From Limnanthes douglasii subsp. nivea (lineage: Eukaryota; Streptophyta; Magnoliopsida; Brassicales; Limnanthaceae): 64,000 nucleotides of DNA. Location: NCBI GenBank assembly GCA_036936605.1, contig JAUPFV010000003.1, positions 75,624,273 through 75,688,272 on the forward strand, written 5' to 3'. A model generated the notes under the pieces. It ran no database searches, had not been told where the DNA came from, and saw only the letters and a program-made list of their open reading frames with translations. Shown here one piece after another: positions 32,738 through 45,461 of the stretch (its first letter is position 1; each line of letters opens with the position of its first letter). The translations under genes were made by a program, and so were the position numbers.

Positions 32738-34362
32738 CTATATCATTGAAGACAAAGGAGGAGTTTCGGAGTCCTTGTGGGTACCGGCGAGAGACGCATA
32801 CCTGTCGCCCTTCACTGAATCAACTGAAGCCATGGTTTCGAGTTCAACCATCTCTTCAGGACTTAGTTTGACAGATAAAGCTCCTATGTTCTGGTTGAGG
32901 TTTTCAATTTTGGTGGTTCCAGGTATCGGACAAACATCGTCACCTTGGTGGTGCACCCAAGCTAAAGCTAGCTGCGACGGTGTGCATCCTTTCTTTGCTG
33001 CCATTTCTGTAACACGTTCAAATATCTTTTTGTTCTGCTCTAGGTTTTCGGGTTGAAACCTTGGCATGTACTTCAACAAAATCAAAAGTATCATATGTCA
33101 ATATCGACGGTGACACAAATTAAGTCTTATATTTTTTATGATCATGCTTTTACCTTTCTAAAGTCATCATTTGACAAGTTATCCACCAATTTAGCCCCTG
33201 ACGAAAAGAATCCTCGTCCGAGGGGACTATATGCAACAATTCCAATTCCAAGTTCCCTATCAAAATTATAAGTAGGCGTTTAGCCACATAGTACTAGAAA
33301 GGATGCGAGCTGAGCCTGAGCCAATCGAATCTTATTCGGAGCTTAGACTTGATTTAATACATATTGAAATAAACGAGTTTAAAACAATATACACAGCCTT
33401 AGTCTAAGTTGATGCCTACTAACCTGCAGGTAGGAACTATGTCTTCCTCGACATCCCTTGTCCATAAAGACCATTCCAATTGAACAGCAGTAATAGGGTG
33501 AACAGCGTGTGCTCTTCTGATCGTCGAAGCAGATGCCTCCGACAATCCTATGTACTTTATTTTACCTTCTTCGACAAGCTTCTTCAGCTCGCCCATCTAC
33601 AAAAAAAGAAGATATCATGAATTGACCCAACGCATCGGACCCATAATCTAACAGCAGCGATAAAAGACACACCGTGATTTCGATGGGGACATTCTTGTCA
33701 ACCCTATGTTGGTAATAAAGATCAATACAATCAACTCCAAGTCTCTTCAAGCTTCCCTCACAAGCCTTCCTCACATATTCAGGATCCCCACAAACTGCTA
33801 GCTTCTGTTCGTTAAAATAAGCTCCAAATTTTGTAGCCAATTCAACCTTACCTCTTACCCCATCACTAGAAAAAGCCTGCATATCATCATTAGCAATACA
33901 TAGACTACTTAGTTTCAGGGTTTAGTGAATATATAACTGGAGGACTCATGGTTTATCTATAAGATTTGGAGGACTCATGGTTTATCAACAAATCTTTTTT
34001 TTTTTTTTTTTTTTAATTTCATATTAGTTGATTTTAGCTTTAATAACAAAGACAAATCAAAAAACAACTTTTTTTAAATACCCTCGAAATAGAACGAATC
34101 CCGAAGGGGGGACAAACTAGTATGCCTCATATAGAAAAAAAGTCGGTACCTTGCCAAGTAGCAGTTCGTTGGTATGAGGCCCGTAGACATCAGAGGTGTC
34201 GAGGAAGGTGACGCCGGTGTTGACAGCGTGATGGATGAGCGCCACCATATCGGCTTCCGGCTTAGGGGGACCGTAAAAGGCAGACATCCCCATACATCCT
34301 AACCCTTGGGCTGATACTTCCAGCCCTTGACTCCCTAGTTTCATTCTTCTTACTCCAACCAT
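32738..34362 (-). CDS. Aldo-keto reductase, five exons, 341 aa, intact
   Basis: Exons on the minus strand: 34362-34150, 33876-33673, 33596-33424, 33256-33154 and 33070-32738. All introns have GT...AG borders and the joined frame is open, 1026 nt. The protein is a cytosolic-type NADPH-dependent aldo-keto reductase of the plant group that includes perakine reductase and auxin-induced PCNT115-like proteins (AKR13 type). The catalytic tetrad is visible as D55 and Y60 (FLDTSDVYG), K87 (ATKFG) and H128 (LYYQHRVD). The cofactor-binding end has [15 protein letters not shown]. Length 341 matches the family (about 340-350). The ATG at 34362 ([20 protein letters not shown]) fits the usual N-terminus. 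No signal or transit peptide is evident. A broken duplicate lies at 17885-19125. The substrate cannot be deduced. Confidence 0.93.
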
Positions 34363-34408
34363 TTTTTCAATGTTCACAAGTGTGTCTCCGTTGTCCCAAA
34401 TCAGTGGG

Positions 34409-34417
34409 TATTTATAA
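34409..34417 (-). promoter_or_regulatory. TATA box of aldo-keto reductase gene
   Basis: The minus strand reads TTATAAATACCC 47 bases upstream of the ATG, which would give a short 5' leader of about 20 nt. The spacing is tight but plausible for a plant gene. Confidence 0.6.
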
Positions 34418-34419
34418 CT

Positions 34420-35217
34420 AGTGATTTATCTTAAACCAAACATATTCTCCATTTGGTCAAATTATTATTTACTTCCTCCATTCCGTTTCCTTTAAGGTAT
34501 TCTCACAAATATTAATAATACCATCACTACTCCTCTGTATTGTAATAAGAAAAAAATAGAATGATTGGATTGGTTGCAGCATTAAAGTGATTGATTAATT
34601 ACTTAAATTTATTTATAAAAATTAAAAAATATTTAATGACACATTGCCACAAGATAAAGACATTCAAAAAAAAATATTGATTTTTTTTAAATGAGACTTA
34701 AAATGGAATTGAGGAAGTATAGGAATCATTTAATTTTATTATTTATATCTTGGTTGGTACATTTCTATAAATAAAAGATATTTAAAAAAGGTTATGCTAT
34801 ATATACTAAAATCCGGTTTAAGTTTATCTAAAAAAACGCGATTGACTTTTGTTTGATTTTTTTAAGACGAATTTTTTTTTAAACTTTTATTTATTATCCA
34901 AATTGCCATTAAGTTAAAAAAACACGAAGTATATCTTAGATATACTCAATTCACAAAACAATCTATTTGGCTACGTATATAAAAAAAACACAACTCCCTA
35001 CTAGATCAAACCCTATATTACTACAATTTTCTGAAGTTCTTCAAATTGTTCTTGAACATTCAAAGTTGCCTCAAGAACATTCAAATTCTTTTCAATTTTT
35101 TAAACTTCTTCTAATAAAAACACAAAATCAAACATGAATAAACCGAAATTAAGGTAAAAACTTGTTTTTTTTGGAAGTTTTTTTATAAAAAAATAAGGAT
35201 TTAATTATTAAAAATAA
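34420..35217 (+). other. AT-rich intergenic sequence
   Basis: Upstream flank of the reductase gene. Long A/T runs, no coding motif. The remainder of the reductase promoter should lie at its left end. Confidence 0.5.
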
Positions 35218-35400
35218 GGGTACGATATGCATGTACCATCGGTACAAAGGGGGCGTATCGGCTGGTACAGACCCCCTGTACCGATGGTACATGCGTATCG
35301 TACCCTTTGGTACACTGCGCCCGTACCATCGGTACAGAGGGGGTGTACTGGCCCTGTACCAGCCAGTACGCCCCCTGTACCTATGGTGCGCTCAACCTTC
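35218..35400. repeat. GTACC-rich hairpin cluster
   Basis: 29-bp arms at 35218-35246 and 35277-35305 pair with one mismatch (core GTACCATCGGTACA). A second weaker fold-back at about 35320-35392 repeats the words GTACCATCGGTAC, GGGGGTGTACTGGC and GCCAGTACGCCCCC. The block is GC-rich in an AT-rich setting. It resembles in style, but not in sequence, the hairpin cluster in the hAT element. No gene is attached to it. Confidence 0.85.
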
Positions 35401-35756
35401 GCTTACGACCATTTTTCGGCCGAATTCCAGCTAGAAAATGGTCTCCAAACACCCTAAAATTATGATTTTTTATCTAATTCAACCATAACCCTAATTTTGA
35501 TACTAACACTAAGTTTCCATATTTTAGTTCGCCAGATTTTAGTTCGCCACATAAATTAGAGAGAACTTATAGGTTTTAGAGAGAAGTTAGAGAGTGTAAG
35601 AGAAAAAAATAAGGTGGATGAAGGTTAGTAAAAAAACCTTATATACCCATAAAAGGGTATTTTTGTCAAAATTTGGGTAAACTTATATCACCTTTGGGTA
35701 AACTCAAAATCGGGTATACTTAAACCACATTTTGGTATATATAGCTTGACCCAAAT

Positions 35757-36055
35757 ACAAATTATGAAGTATACTTTTGTAGTACAACGGATAAAAATTA
35801 CGGAGTATGCCTTTTCTTGTACAAATTTGAGAGAATATCTGAAAATATATATAGGTTATGAAGTATACTTTTGTAGTACAAATTTTGAAAACAATCAGAA
35901 TTTTTTCTACGGAATATGTTTTTTCTTGTACAAATTTGATAGACAATATCTAAAAAAATATACAAATTATGAAGTATAATTTTGTAGTACAAATTTGGCA
36001 AACCATCGGATGAAAATTACGGAGTATGCTTTTTTTTTTTACAAATTTGACAGAT
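35757..36055 (+). repeat. Tandem repeat, three units of about 94-112 bp
   Basis: Units start at ATTATGAAGTATACTTTTGT (35761), GTTATGAAGTATACTTTTGT (35855) and ATTATGAAGTATAATTTTGT (35967), each followed by a TACGGAGTATG-like block and TTGTACAAATTTGA. Confidence 0.8.
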
Positions 36056-36119
36056 ATGACATAATAATTAGACATGTGAAAATAATCTAGAGGGGAAGAA
36101 GTTTGTGAATTTAAAGTGT

Positions 36120-39070
36120 AACCATAAGGTCCAATCCGATGTTAGGGGAGAGAACCTAGTTTTTTAGACAAAACATTTCAAATAAGACGAAAGGAATGAT
36201 ATTCCGCCACAATATGACTCGTAGTCTCTGACAGATTATTACACAAAATACAGTGTACTCCCAAAAGCGAAGTTTATCTCTAGCGAAGACATTTCTTTGG
36301 CTGGAAATCCAAAGAATGAAAGAATGTTTAGGGATATCAAGTTTGTTCCAAACAAGATGGACCCAATAGACGTGAGCGACAGAAGGTCAAATGTAATGAT
36401 AAGTATTACTTATTGTAAAAAAATTACTTTTCTAGTGGGAGATTTAGATTTTGACATCTTCTCTGCTTGAAGGGGAAGTGAGTAAACTAATAACACTATT
36501 GATTCCCTACGAGTGAGCTTGATGAGATCTTTTGTCCTATCAGAGCTGAGTGGGCTAGTTCCAGGAGTTGTTGGCGATGATATCTAAAACTTTAATATTA
36601 TTGTTCATTCGAGCATAAACAATGATATTGAGACCATAACAGTAACTAAGTAGTTAGAAAAAAGTAAGGGGTATACCCGATAAAAGTGGAAGGACCGTTA
36701 CCAATATCAAATTTGTGGAGCTTAACAGCTAACAATCTTAGGTTGATAATTTTATGTTATCCCCAACTATGTGATCAACCAATATGGAGGTTCGAGAAGT
36801 TCTTGTTTTGAACATTCTAGGTTATTACCTATACACACCAAATTGAGGATGCTTTAACGCTTAAAATAGACCAAAAGTGTTTGAAAGTGGCCGCCTAATT
36901 CTAGACCCTAAGGTCTATAATCACAAGGTCACCCTTTTGTGAGAGCAGGGTAACTTTGGACAAAGCTAATTTAGAGCTCAAGCTTTTCATATCGACCTAA
37001 CCAAAAAAATATATATAGTAACTGGGAAAGGTCTTTGAGGACACAAACAAGACAAATTTAATATTGATGACCAATAGATATGTCCAGCAAAAACGACGGC
37101 TTTAATTATTTAGAGCCTCCTAAAAAAAGAGGTGTTTGGAGGTCCAAAATTTAATAAGACTGATAACCTTATTAAATAATAGCCTACAATCATTAAAATA
37201 AAGATGAGATGTGATGAAAGGAACACTTAAGTAGTGCACTTGGAGGGTACCTTCCAAAAATCCAATAATGGCAATGATAGAATGATAGATCTAGATAAAG
37301 ACTTTAAATAGGAATATATGACTCTTTCTGGTTGAAATTGAGGTTCGAGAGGGTGGTGAACTCCTTAAGGCACTCTTTAAATTTATAAAATTGACGTTGG
37401 CACGAAAAAACTTATTAGATCGACTAGAAGTAAAGATTAATGATTTGATCTTGTGATATTTCTAATATAAATTGAAAAAAAGATTAGAAATTTTCTTTTC
37501 TAGAATACTTATAATGACTTTCATAATAAGATTAAGAGGAAGGATGATAAGGGGTTCCCTTGTTGGAGGCCTATATTGTCTTTAAATAAACTTGAAAATT
37601 TGTCGTTTATGTTAACTGAGTAGGAACTAGTTGATGTACACTGAATGATCTCACCAATCCATTGAATGGGTTATTCCAAGGATTATAGAACATCCAGATG
37701 AGTCACCAGCATACATTATCAAAGGATTCCAAAAGGTAAATCTTAAAGGTTGCAAAGGGTATTTTTATATTGGTTTATAGTCGTGGACAAAATGAGAACA
37801 TTGTCAGAAAATAATATGGCCAGGGATAAAAACAGATTGAGAGGGGTCAATCAACATGGGGTGGGGATCCATTAATAATATATAATTTTAGAAATAACTT
37901 TATAGATAATATTGCAGAATATAATGGGTCTAAACTCGGAGGGGGATACCAGATTTTTAGACTTCAGCATTTAGAAGATAAAGGTTTTATTCCAACTATG
38001 GTTCATGTAATTATGGAGGAAAATATTATAGAGATATGTACAAATGTCGGTATCGGTGATAGACCATGAAAATTTAAAGAAACTATAACTAAATTTGTAT
38101 GGGATGGGGGTTTATTGTTCTCAATACTGAAAATAGATTCTTTGATCCCATCATCGGTGATATGACGAATCATGTGAGTTTTATTAGAAACACTTAGTTT
38201 GGTGGTGATAAGGTTGATAATACTATTAAAACCGATGTAGTTGGATGAGTTTTTCTTACCAAAGAGATTAGTGAAGTGATTGATGAAAACGTTAGCTACT
38301 TCTTGACGAGATGTACAAGTTTTCCCAAGAAGGTTATTGATAAAAATGATATTGTTTAAAAAAAATTCTCTATGATACTATTTTTGAAGAATTTTGAATT
38401 ACGATCTCCCGGTTTGAGTGATATTTCACGGGATTTTTTCTTAAAGAATAATTCCTCTGTGTGAGTAATGCTACTAAATTCTCTCTTATTGAGAGAAAAA
38501 AGTATATATTGGAGACAGTTGAGTTTGGCAGGATTAATCGACATAGTAGAAACCATCCATCGAGGAATTTTTAATTAAATTAATAATGGTTTTGTAACAT
38601 TGATGAGATTTCCACATGTTGAAAAACAAATAACGGGTTTTTGGAAATAGAAGGGGTATCGAGGAAAAAGAAAATATGGGTATGATAAGAGGTACGAAGG
38701 TAACCGTAGTACGCAAATGAATTGGGGAAAAGCATCCCAATTATTATTGATAAAGACTCTATATATTATAGAGGAGAGGCTCATCCTTCTAGGGAAATCT
38801 GGGATTTTAGGGGAGTCACTTCCACTGGAAGGAATAAGAATGAGACGATCTATCTTTTCATCAATTGGATTCTTGACTGGATGATGTAGAATAAAGGGTG
38901 TAGAAACAGATTATAGAGAGGAGGGAAGATTGATGCAACTCGACGGCCTGTGGTAAAAATGCCACGTTTGTTGCAGATAAAAGACAAGCCATAGTATTTG
39001 ATTAAAAATGTGTTAAGTTTACTCAATACATATAATCTTAAGCACCTCCGTGAAGTTATCGACATCCGAG
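36120..39070 (-). mobile_element. Degenerate LINE with zf-RVT-type end
   Basis: Minus strand pieces in order: 39065-38534, with an endonuclease-to-RT linker (FNMWKSHQCYKTII); 38556-38356 (EELFFKKKSREISLKPGDRNSKFF); RT start near 38180 (IENNKPPSPDGFSYKFF); RT end near 37260 (FLEGTLQVHYLSVPFITSHL, NDCRLLFNKVISLIKFWTSK), the plant L1 signature; RRFCW near 37070; and a C-terminal zinc-ribbon-like region near 36390-36230 that matches the zf-RVT domain of plant LINEs. Frames change often and stops are many. Ends are not defined. Confidence 0.82.
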
Positions 39071-40139
39071 AACACTAGTGATGTAACATATCCATTTTTG
39101 GTCCATAAATCGTTGAAAGATTATGAAGGTTAACTCAGGGATGGGTCAATTTAAAGGGGTCTTTGACAGTGGAGGTCGTGGGTTCCCAACTCTTTAAAAA
39201 GATAAGATTGCTATTGAATAACCATGAAGCATTTCAACATTATTATTAGTGGAATAATAACGAAAAAAGTAACAGATTATGAAACTTTACACTATATACA
39301 TGACGTTTATACCCCAATACTTGATGAAAATGACTTGAGCATGGTAGCACGGTTGTTTCTTGTCGAGAAAATATCCGAAAACGCACTTAGCTCAGTTATA
39401 CTTGGTCGTTGTTATCCAATTTTTACAATATCCATATACCCTTATCCAAATCTTTCTCCATTTTTTTCAATATCCAAATACCCTTATTCACAACTCTCTA
39501 ATTACATATTGACTCTATGTTTTTAATTTTTTTTTGTTTAAATCATTCGATTTCATTTATCTTTATATTAATAAAATTTACTTAATATAGTACTACATTT
39601 TCCCATTTGCCACAATTTGGATTTTTGGACAATAAATTTGGGATTAGCTTTTTGTTTATGTTGTTGATCGCGTGATTGTTTATTCTAATTTGTTGAGGTG
39701 GAAAAAATGTTGAACAATCTAGTTTTCTACTAAGATCTTCATGTATGTTTGGTTTACCTAAAGGTTTGTTTTAAATCTAGCGAGAAACGTCACTTAATCT
39801 TCTACTGAAATCTTCTGTAGCAAGATATGCTGAAAATTCATGTCATCATCCATCAAAACTTACTACAAGCTCGCTCTTGTTTCAATGAAAGATTTTATTA
39901 TTTTTCTCATTTTGGTCATGATTATTTCAAGTGGATTTAAGTTCAGTAAGATATCTTCATGAACAAACTTCATATGCACAGTTGTGATGATATTATCCGT
40001 ATTTTCATACTCGTGCATTAATTATCAAAACGGTGTTTTTAGAGCATCACTAGATATATTCGCTGTTAATTCTTTTGAATTTTTATTTCTTCTTGTTCTT
40101 ATGTTTCCACATTGTTTATCTAACTTGAAAAATATTCTA
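39071..40139 (+). other. No recognisable gene
   Basis: AT-rich. The 100-codon frame at 39224-39526 ends in repeated FSIxxYPYxQLS-like words and shows no family motif. Part may be the 5' end of the LINE. Confidence 0.4.
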
Positions 40140-40740
40140 TAGGTGAAATATATAGCGGATCTAAAAATTGGTGTTGGTATTCTATTTATGCCTAATAATA
40201 AAATGTAAAACCATATTTAAATGAAAATATGAAACAAGAGTAAAATGAAATGCAAAATGTAAAACTAGTGTTAATTGTTTTTATCTAAGTATGAAATTAA
40301 AAACTAGGATTAAATGAAAATGTGAAATGTAAAACCATGATAAAATGAATTCTAAAATACAAAGCCAGTGTTAAATTTAATTTGTTTTACTGCCTAAGTG
40401 CAATATGAAACCAAGGTTAAATAAAAATGAAAAATAATGGTAAATAAAATATGATACAGATATGTACAAAATGTAAAACCATGGTTAAAAGAAAATGTGA
40501 AACGCAAAAATCAAGGTAAATGAAATACGAAATGCGAAATCTAGTATTAAAATTGGAAAAAAATGTCTAAGTGCGAAATAAGAAACTATAATAAAAAGAA
40601 AATATGAAAAACTAGGATAAAATGAAACGAAAGATGTGAAATGAGTGTTAAATTAATATATTTTTGTCTAAGTGTGAAATGTGCAACGAGAAACAAAAAT
40701 GTGAAATACGAAATGAGGAACCGTGACTAACTGGGCTTCT
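40140..40740 (+). repeat. Degenerate short-period A-rich repeat
   Basis: The words GAAATGTAAAACCA, GTTAAATGAAAAT and TGTCTAAGTGCGAAAT recur about ten times with changes. It looks like an old minisatellite. Together with 42830-43660 it flanks the MULE relic. Confidence 0.6.
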
Positions 40741-41059
40741 GGTTTTCTTTTAAAAATTAGAAAAATATATATTTCATGAATCTGGTTTTGTTCATCTTAT
40801 AGTACTATTAGATTATTTTTTAGTTACGATTTGAATGATTCACACTTTTAAAAATTTAAATCATAGTTAAAAAATATAGAGATATAAATTACATTTGTTC
40901 GATGTTCTTGTATAACTTATGATGTTTTTGGTAAACAAATATGGCTCACATTCGTAACTTAAATTCTTTAAATAATAAACCATAATTGAATTAAAACTGG
41001 ATTTTAGATGATAAAAGACCCTTATAACTATCACATAATTTGATAGATTTCGACAGTAA

Positions 41060-41400
41060 ATAATTCACGGACTATCCACTTTCTACACATATAGTCTCTC
41101 GACTAAAAATCATATGATGATAATCAATTGACTATTTACTTTTGAAATATATAGTCATTCGATTAAAAATTATCTAGTTTTTATCCATTGACTATTCATT
41201 TTGGACAAATTTAATCCTCGGATTAAGAGACTAACTTTATTTAAAAACATATAGTCAAAGGACTAACTTTATAAAAAAATGATTAGTTAAGAGACTAACT
41301 TTATTTAAAAACATATAGTCAAAGGACTAACTTTATAAAAAATGATTAGTTAAGAGACTAACTAGATCAAAAATGGATAGTCAAACAAATAACTATGTAT
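41060..41400 (+). repeat. Tandem repeat with inverted arm
   Basis: Two units of about 62 bp (GAGACTAACTTTATTTAAAA ... TGATTAGTTAA) lie at 41225-41350. Upstream, TAGTCTCTCGACTAAAAAT and TAGTCATTCGATTAAAAAT run in the opposite sense, so the whole can fold back. This style (TAGTCCCTCGACT words) is common at DNA-transposon ends, but no partner end was found. Confidence 0.6.
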
Positions 41401-41559
41401 GGTTCAAACCTAAATTTTATTATTTATCTTCTCATCGTATCAAGCATATTAACTACTTTTATTATTGCAAACTAGCTGCTTTCAGTGGCGATCGAAGACT
41501 AAATTTAGGATAGGCCAAACCATGTGATCCAGGTTCATATAATATTGGTTTGATTTTAT

Positions 41560-42610
41560 TTTCAGGTATTTTCCTTATTATTGGTTGTAAAGATGTTGAT
41601 AACTAGCTATGTTTTATGCACATTTTGAAACCTCATTTATTGGAACGCCAAATAGCATTTATTTCAGACCGTCATTTAGGTATCATTAATGTTGTTTTTA
41701 CATTGTATCCAAACTGCTATCCTACCTACAGTAATTTCCATCTTGTTCATAATTTGAGGTATGCTCTCTCACTTTGATGAAAAGTTTAGGTTTAGGATTA
41801 TATATAAGTTTAGACAATATGATTATGCTTCAAATGTATACATATTTAATGAAAGTATTGAAGTTTTTATCAGTGAAGGAGGTAAAAGAGTTACTAAATT
41901 TATCGATAATTTACATATGGACAAATATGTTCAAGTATTTTTAAAAATAAACGATATGGTGCTATGACATCTTTTCCAGCTGAATCTTTTAACTATCAAA
42001 TTATATATATGTGTAGTTTATTTATTCTTGAATTAATTTATAATATTCGAACCTTGCTTATTACTCAAATTTTATGACGTTATTTAGATGAGCTAAGTTG
42101 GATCAGAATATTATGCCATGAGTATGAAAATAAGTTGAAGGTCAATGTGGAAAAGGTCGTCCATGTTTAGTTCGTAAGTCTTCGACAACTATATTTGAAG
42201 TCTTTTCTGAACCTATTATGGTTGTTCATTTACTAGATTTTAAATGTTCATGTGGTGTCTGGCAACAAGATTGTTTTCTATGTTTTTATGTTTTTTCTGC
42301 AGATAAATGCGACTCAACAAGATCATATGACATTAATATAGTCATTCCTCATCGTTAGTAATTATAATAAATGTACTATTTTAGCATACACGTTTTAACT
42401 ACTTTTGATGAAAGATCAAGCTCTAATGCACCGCTAAAAATTCTGTCTCCCAACTAAAAAGGATGAGTTCAAAGGCCTCAAAAAAGCGTATTCCAGCTAG
42501 AGAAGAAATAAAAACGAGGCAGAAGAAATATGGTCGTTGTTCAAAGTTAAACTAACATGGAAGGACTTGTGAGGAACTTGTTAAAATGTTTTTGGAGTAA
42601 AAATAATTTA
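41560..42610 (+). pseudogene. MULE (Mutator-like) transposase relic
   Basis: AFISDRHLGIINVVFTLYPN near 41650 carries the second catalytic Asp motif of Mutator-type transposases (SDR-x-GI). SNFHLVHNLR and YASNVYIFNESIEVFISEGG ... LHMDKYVQVF follow. A SWIM-type zinc finger is seen near 42250 as LDFKCSCGVWQQDCFLC, with the His lost. Near 42480 KKRIPAREEIKTRQKKYGRC is the usual basic C-terminus. Several stops and a frame change make it inactive. The MURA enzyme would cut and paste MULE elements. Confidence 0.75.
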
Positions 42611-42829
42611 TTGTAATAATTAATACCTAATTTTAGGTATACTTACCGTTGCACAAGCACAAAATTATATCGTGTTGAACTTACAACTGTAAGTGACATT
42701 GTAAGCTTGGGTTGGTACTTTGCAATTATTTTCTTTAAACTTCTTATAAATCTAAGCGTCTTATATATCTTAGCGTCATTAATTTCCCAAATGACAAGTG
42801 GGGGCATGTGATTAAACATTGGACATTAA

Positions 42830-43660
42830 TATTAATGAACAAGCGACTTTACTGCAAATGAAACACCATGCAATTCTAATTTTAGCGTTCATGCAATTTT
42901 AGTGCTATTGAGCATGCGTTTCTAGTAACCAAACATATGATTCCGCTACAAGCAAAAATGTAATTCTACTGCAAATTACCAGATGTTTGTAGTGCTACTG
43001 ACCATGTGTTTTTATTGTAATTAAATATGCAATTATACTTCAATTGAACATGTGTTTTGACCTTTAAGTATATTGTTATAATGCAAAACTTGTATATTTT
43101 ACCATAAAGTCCAGGTCATATTCATTAGATATCGATATTAGATCACTTACATATACATGCATTTATAGGATCCCCGTGATGATGGTAAATACCATACTTA
43201 TGGATCTTACTAGTTTTCTTCCCTTTGTATCTTACAAATTTCATGGTATTCATAGACATCAATTATTTGCTATGTTGTTGTATTTGTTTTATAATCAGGG
43301 AAAGTCATCTCCTCTTATTGTAAGTCACGTTATGTTAATTCAAGTAATGACCATACAAACCACTCATGGTCATCTTGCGTTGGTTCTTTGGTTACCTAAA
43401 AGATGGAGGACAATGTGTCAAACACCATGCGTGACCAACTATACCTAAAGTGAACGTGCAAGTCTAACTATCCAGGAAGTAGACCTGCAAAACCATTTAT
43501 ACATAAATTAAACATGCAACACATCATTACGTATCTCTAGTAAACATGCGATCTTAATTATAATAACTACGTGATTCTAAGTATAATTGACGTGTGATTC
43601 TAATTATAATGAACATGCAATTCTAAGTATAATAAATATGCGATTCCAAGTATAATAAAC
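42830..43660 (+). repeat. Dispersed GAACATGCGATTCTAA-type repeat
   Basis: Words such as GAACATGCAATTCTAAGTAT, ACGTGATTCTAAGTATAAT and CATGCAATTTTAGTGCTA recur roughly every 25-35 bp with many changes, interrupted by about 43150-43450. It may be a subterminal repeat of the MULE or an old minisatellite. An open frame at 43176-43448 inside it shows no family motif. Confidence 0.55.
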
Positions 43661-43679
43661 GGGTGAGGTGTGTTATAGA

Positions 43680-44971
43680 TAATCCTACAATATATGGCTT
43701 TAGAAACCTACAATGTATGATAATATAGATTCAAATTTTAATATTAATCTACTTAAGATCCACTTACATCTTCACGAACTTGTACCCCTAATGTTGTCTT
43801 TGTCTCATTTATTGTTTTTCAATAGTAGCATTCACGAGAACATCAACCTCAATCTCCTCTACGGTGGTATCCCAAGTTCGTTCATCGACATCATTTGCCT
43901 CAAGTTTGTCAATCTCATCAAGATAGGATTGCGTAGGCTTTATCAAAAAATCACCATCATCTTAAACTTGTATACATGCTCTTTTATCGGGAGTATTAGA
44001 TAAATATAACAGTGACGTTTCTCTTTTGTACTTTGATAGTGTTAGTTATTCGAGTTGTTTGTGTTGTCCTTCTCCAGTCCGTGAGCCGACTGGTGTTGGT
44101 TTTGGTTATTGAGTTGGCCTTCTTATGACCGTGGGTAGGCTGGTTCTTGTTCTTGTTGTATGTTTTGGGGTTGGGGTTGAAAAAGTTTGGTTTCTTCTTT
44201 TTTGGGGTTGATGATGTTTTTATTATTTTTATTGGTGTAAACATGGTTGAAATAAACACACAATAATTATATAACAGTCTAGAAAATTTACAATGGGATC
44301 CATATATAAGAACTAATGGATGATGAAACATGCAATTATGGTGCAATTTATAATGTGAGACATGTATAAGCACATATGGATGACGAAAAAATAATGATTA
44401 CAAGATGGGGATGATTAATTCTACGATTTGTCCGAGAATGCATAATTAACTATAGTATTTGTAATATTTAATGTGTTTGCTTTTTTTAATAACTTCCGCT
44501 ACCTTTGACTTTATTGTTTTAGTTTATATTTATTAAGATTTTCTATTATCCTCATACATTTTCAACTTACAAGCATGATAAAAACAAACAAGTCCAAATA
44601 GGTACGAAAACATTTTTTTTAAACTAACAGTGCACTATCTCGCCCACCTTTGCAAACAGGCGTACAGATCCACGCACGGAAATGCAATGACAATTACATC
44701 GACATACAAAAATATGCGTGAATATATACATTTTCTTGTATATGTGTGCGACATTGTGTTATGGATTTCTTTAAATGGTTTTAGCTTTACTTAGGGATTG
44801 TGCAATGATACTCTAGTATAGGTAATGATTAAGTGACGTCGTAACACAAATTTTAGAATAAAATAACACAAAAAAGAAAATAAATTTTGAATTCGATTAC
44901 GTGCGTACGAAATAAGACAAATGAACGTAAACAACATGAAACTCAAACAACAAATTAGGAAAACATAGAAG
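43680..44971 (+). other. No recognisable gene
   Basis: AT-rich left flank of the Tat insertion. Open frames at 43713-44003 (plus) and 44373-43996 (minus) are low in complexity or lack motifs. Before the insertion this sequence was contiguous with 55596 onward. Confidence 0.45.
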
Positions 44972-44976
44972 GTACC
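44972..44976. repeat. Target-site duplication of Tat copy B, left
   Basis: GTACC, identical to 55591-55595 and directly outside the LTR ends. Confidence 0.92.
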
Positions 44977-45261
44977 TGATGAGTCCGAATTCAGCATGCT
45001 CCCCGGAAGGGCAAATCAGCCTAAGTCTCTCCGAATACCGGACATGCTACAAGCACATAAATCGGACAGATCCTTCGAACCGGACAGATCACTTTGAACA
45101 CTGTAAACATTAAGGCTGTTCGAACTATGACTAAAGTACTAAAAAACCTAAACACTTCTTGACTAAGCTACCTACCCTCCTGCTTAGAACTCATGGGTCT
45201 TTAAACATGACCCGGGTCCATTAAACATGACCCGAAAGCCCATAAGGGCCCAAACATCACA

Positions 45262-45270
45262 CTATAAATA
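45262..45270 (+). promoter_or_regulatory. LTR TATA box
   Basis: CTATAAATACCC inside the 5' LTR; the expected start of the genomic RNA lies about 30 bp downstream, so R begins near 45300. The 3' LTR has the same motif. Confidence 0.75.
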
Positions 45271-45335
45271 CCCAACCACCAGCATTAACTATGGGTAATG
45301 AAACTTAACTGCTACCAAGCTGCTTAATTATCTCT

Positions 45336-45461
45336 CCACCGTTAAACACCCTTACACCACCGTTAAACACCCATACACCACCGTTAAACACCCTTACACC
45401 ACCGTTAAACACCCATACACCACCGTTAAACACCCTTACACCACCGTTAAACACCCTTACA
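45336..45461 (+). repeat. 21-bp minisatellite in 5' LTR, six units
   Basis: CCACCGTTAAACACCCTTACA and CCACCGTTAAACACCCATACA variants. The 3' LTR has only three units (55468-55530), which accounts for 63 of the 64 bp length difference between the LTRs. Confidence 0.95.

Noticed and set aside
35227..35457. ORFs over the GTACC hairpins
   Set aside because: Same reason: repeated peptide words come from the DNA fold-back, in two frames at once.
42830..43660. CRISPR-like spacing of repeated words
   Set aside because: Repeats are highly imperfect, spacing varies and the context is a plant genome; an eroded minisatellite is the simple reading.
43996..44373. Minus-strand ORF rich in Lys, Asn and Thr
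   Set aside because: Low-complexity composition, no motif, no splice or promoter context that sets it apart.
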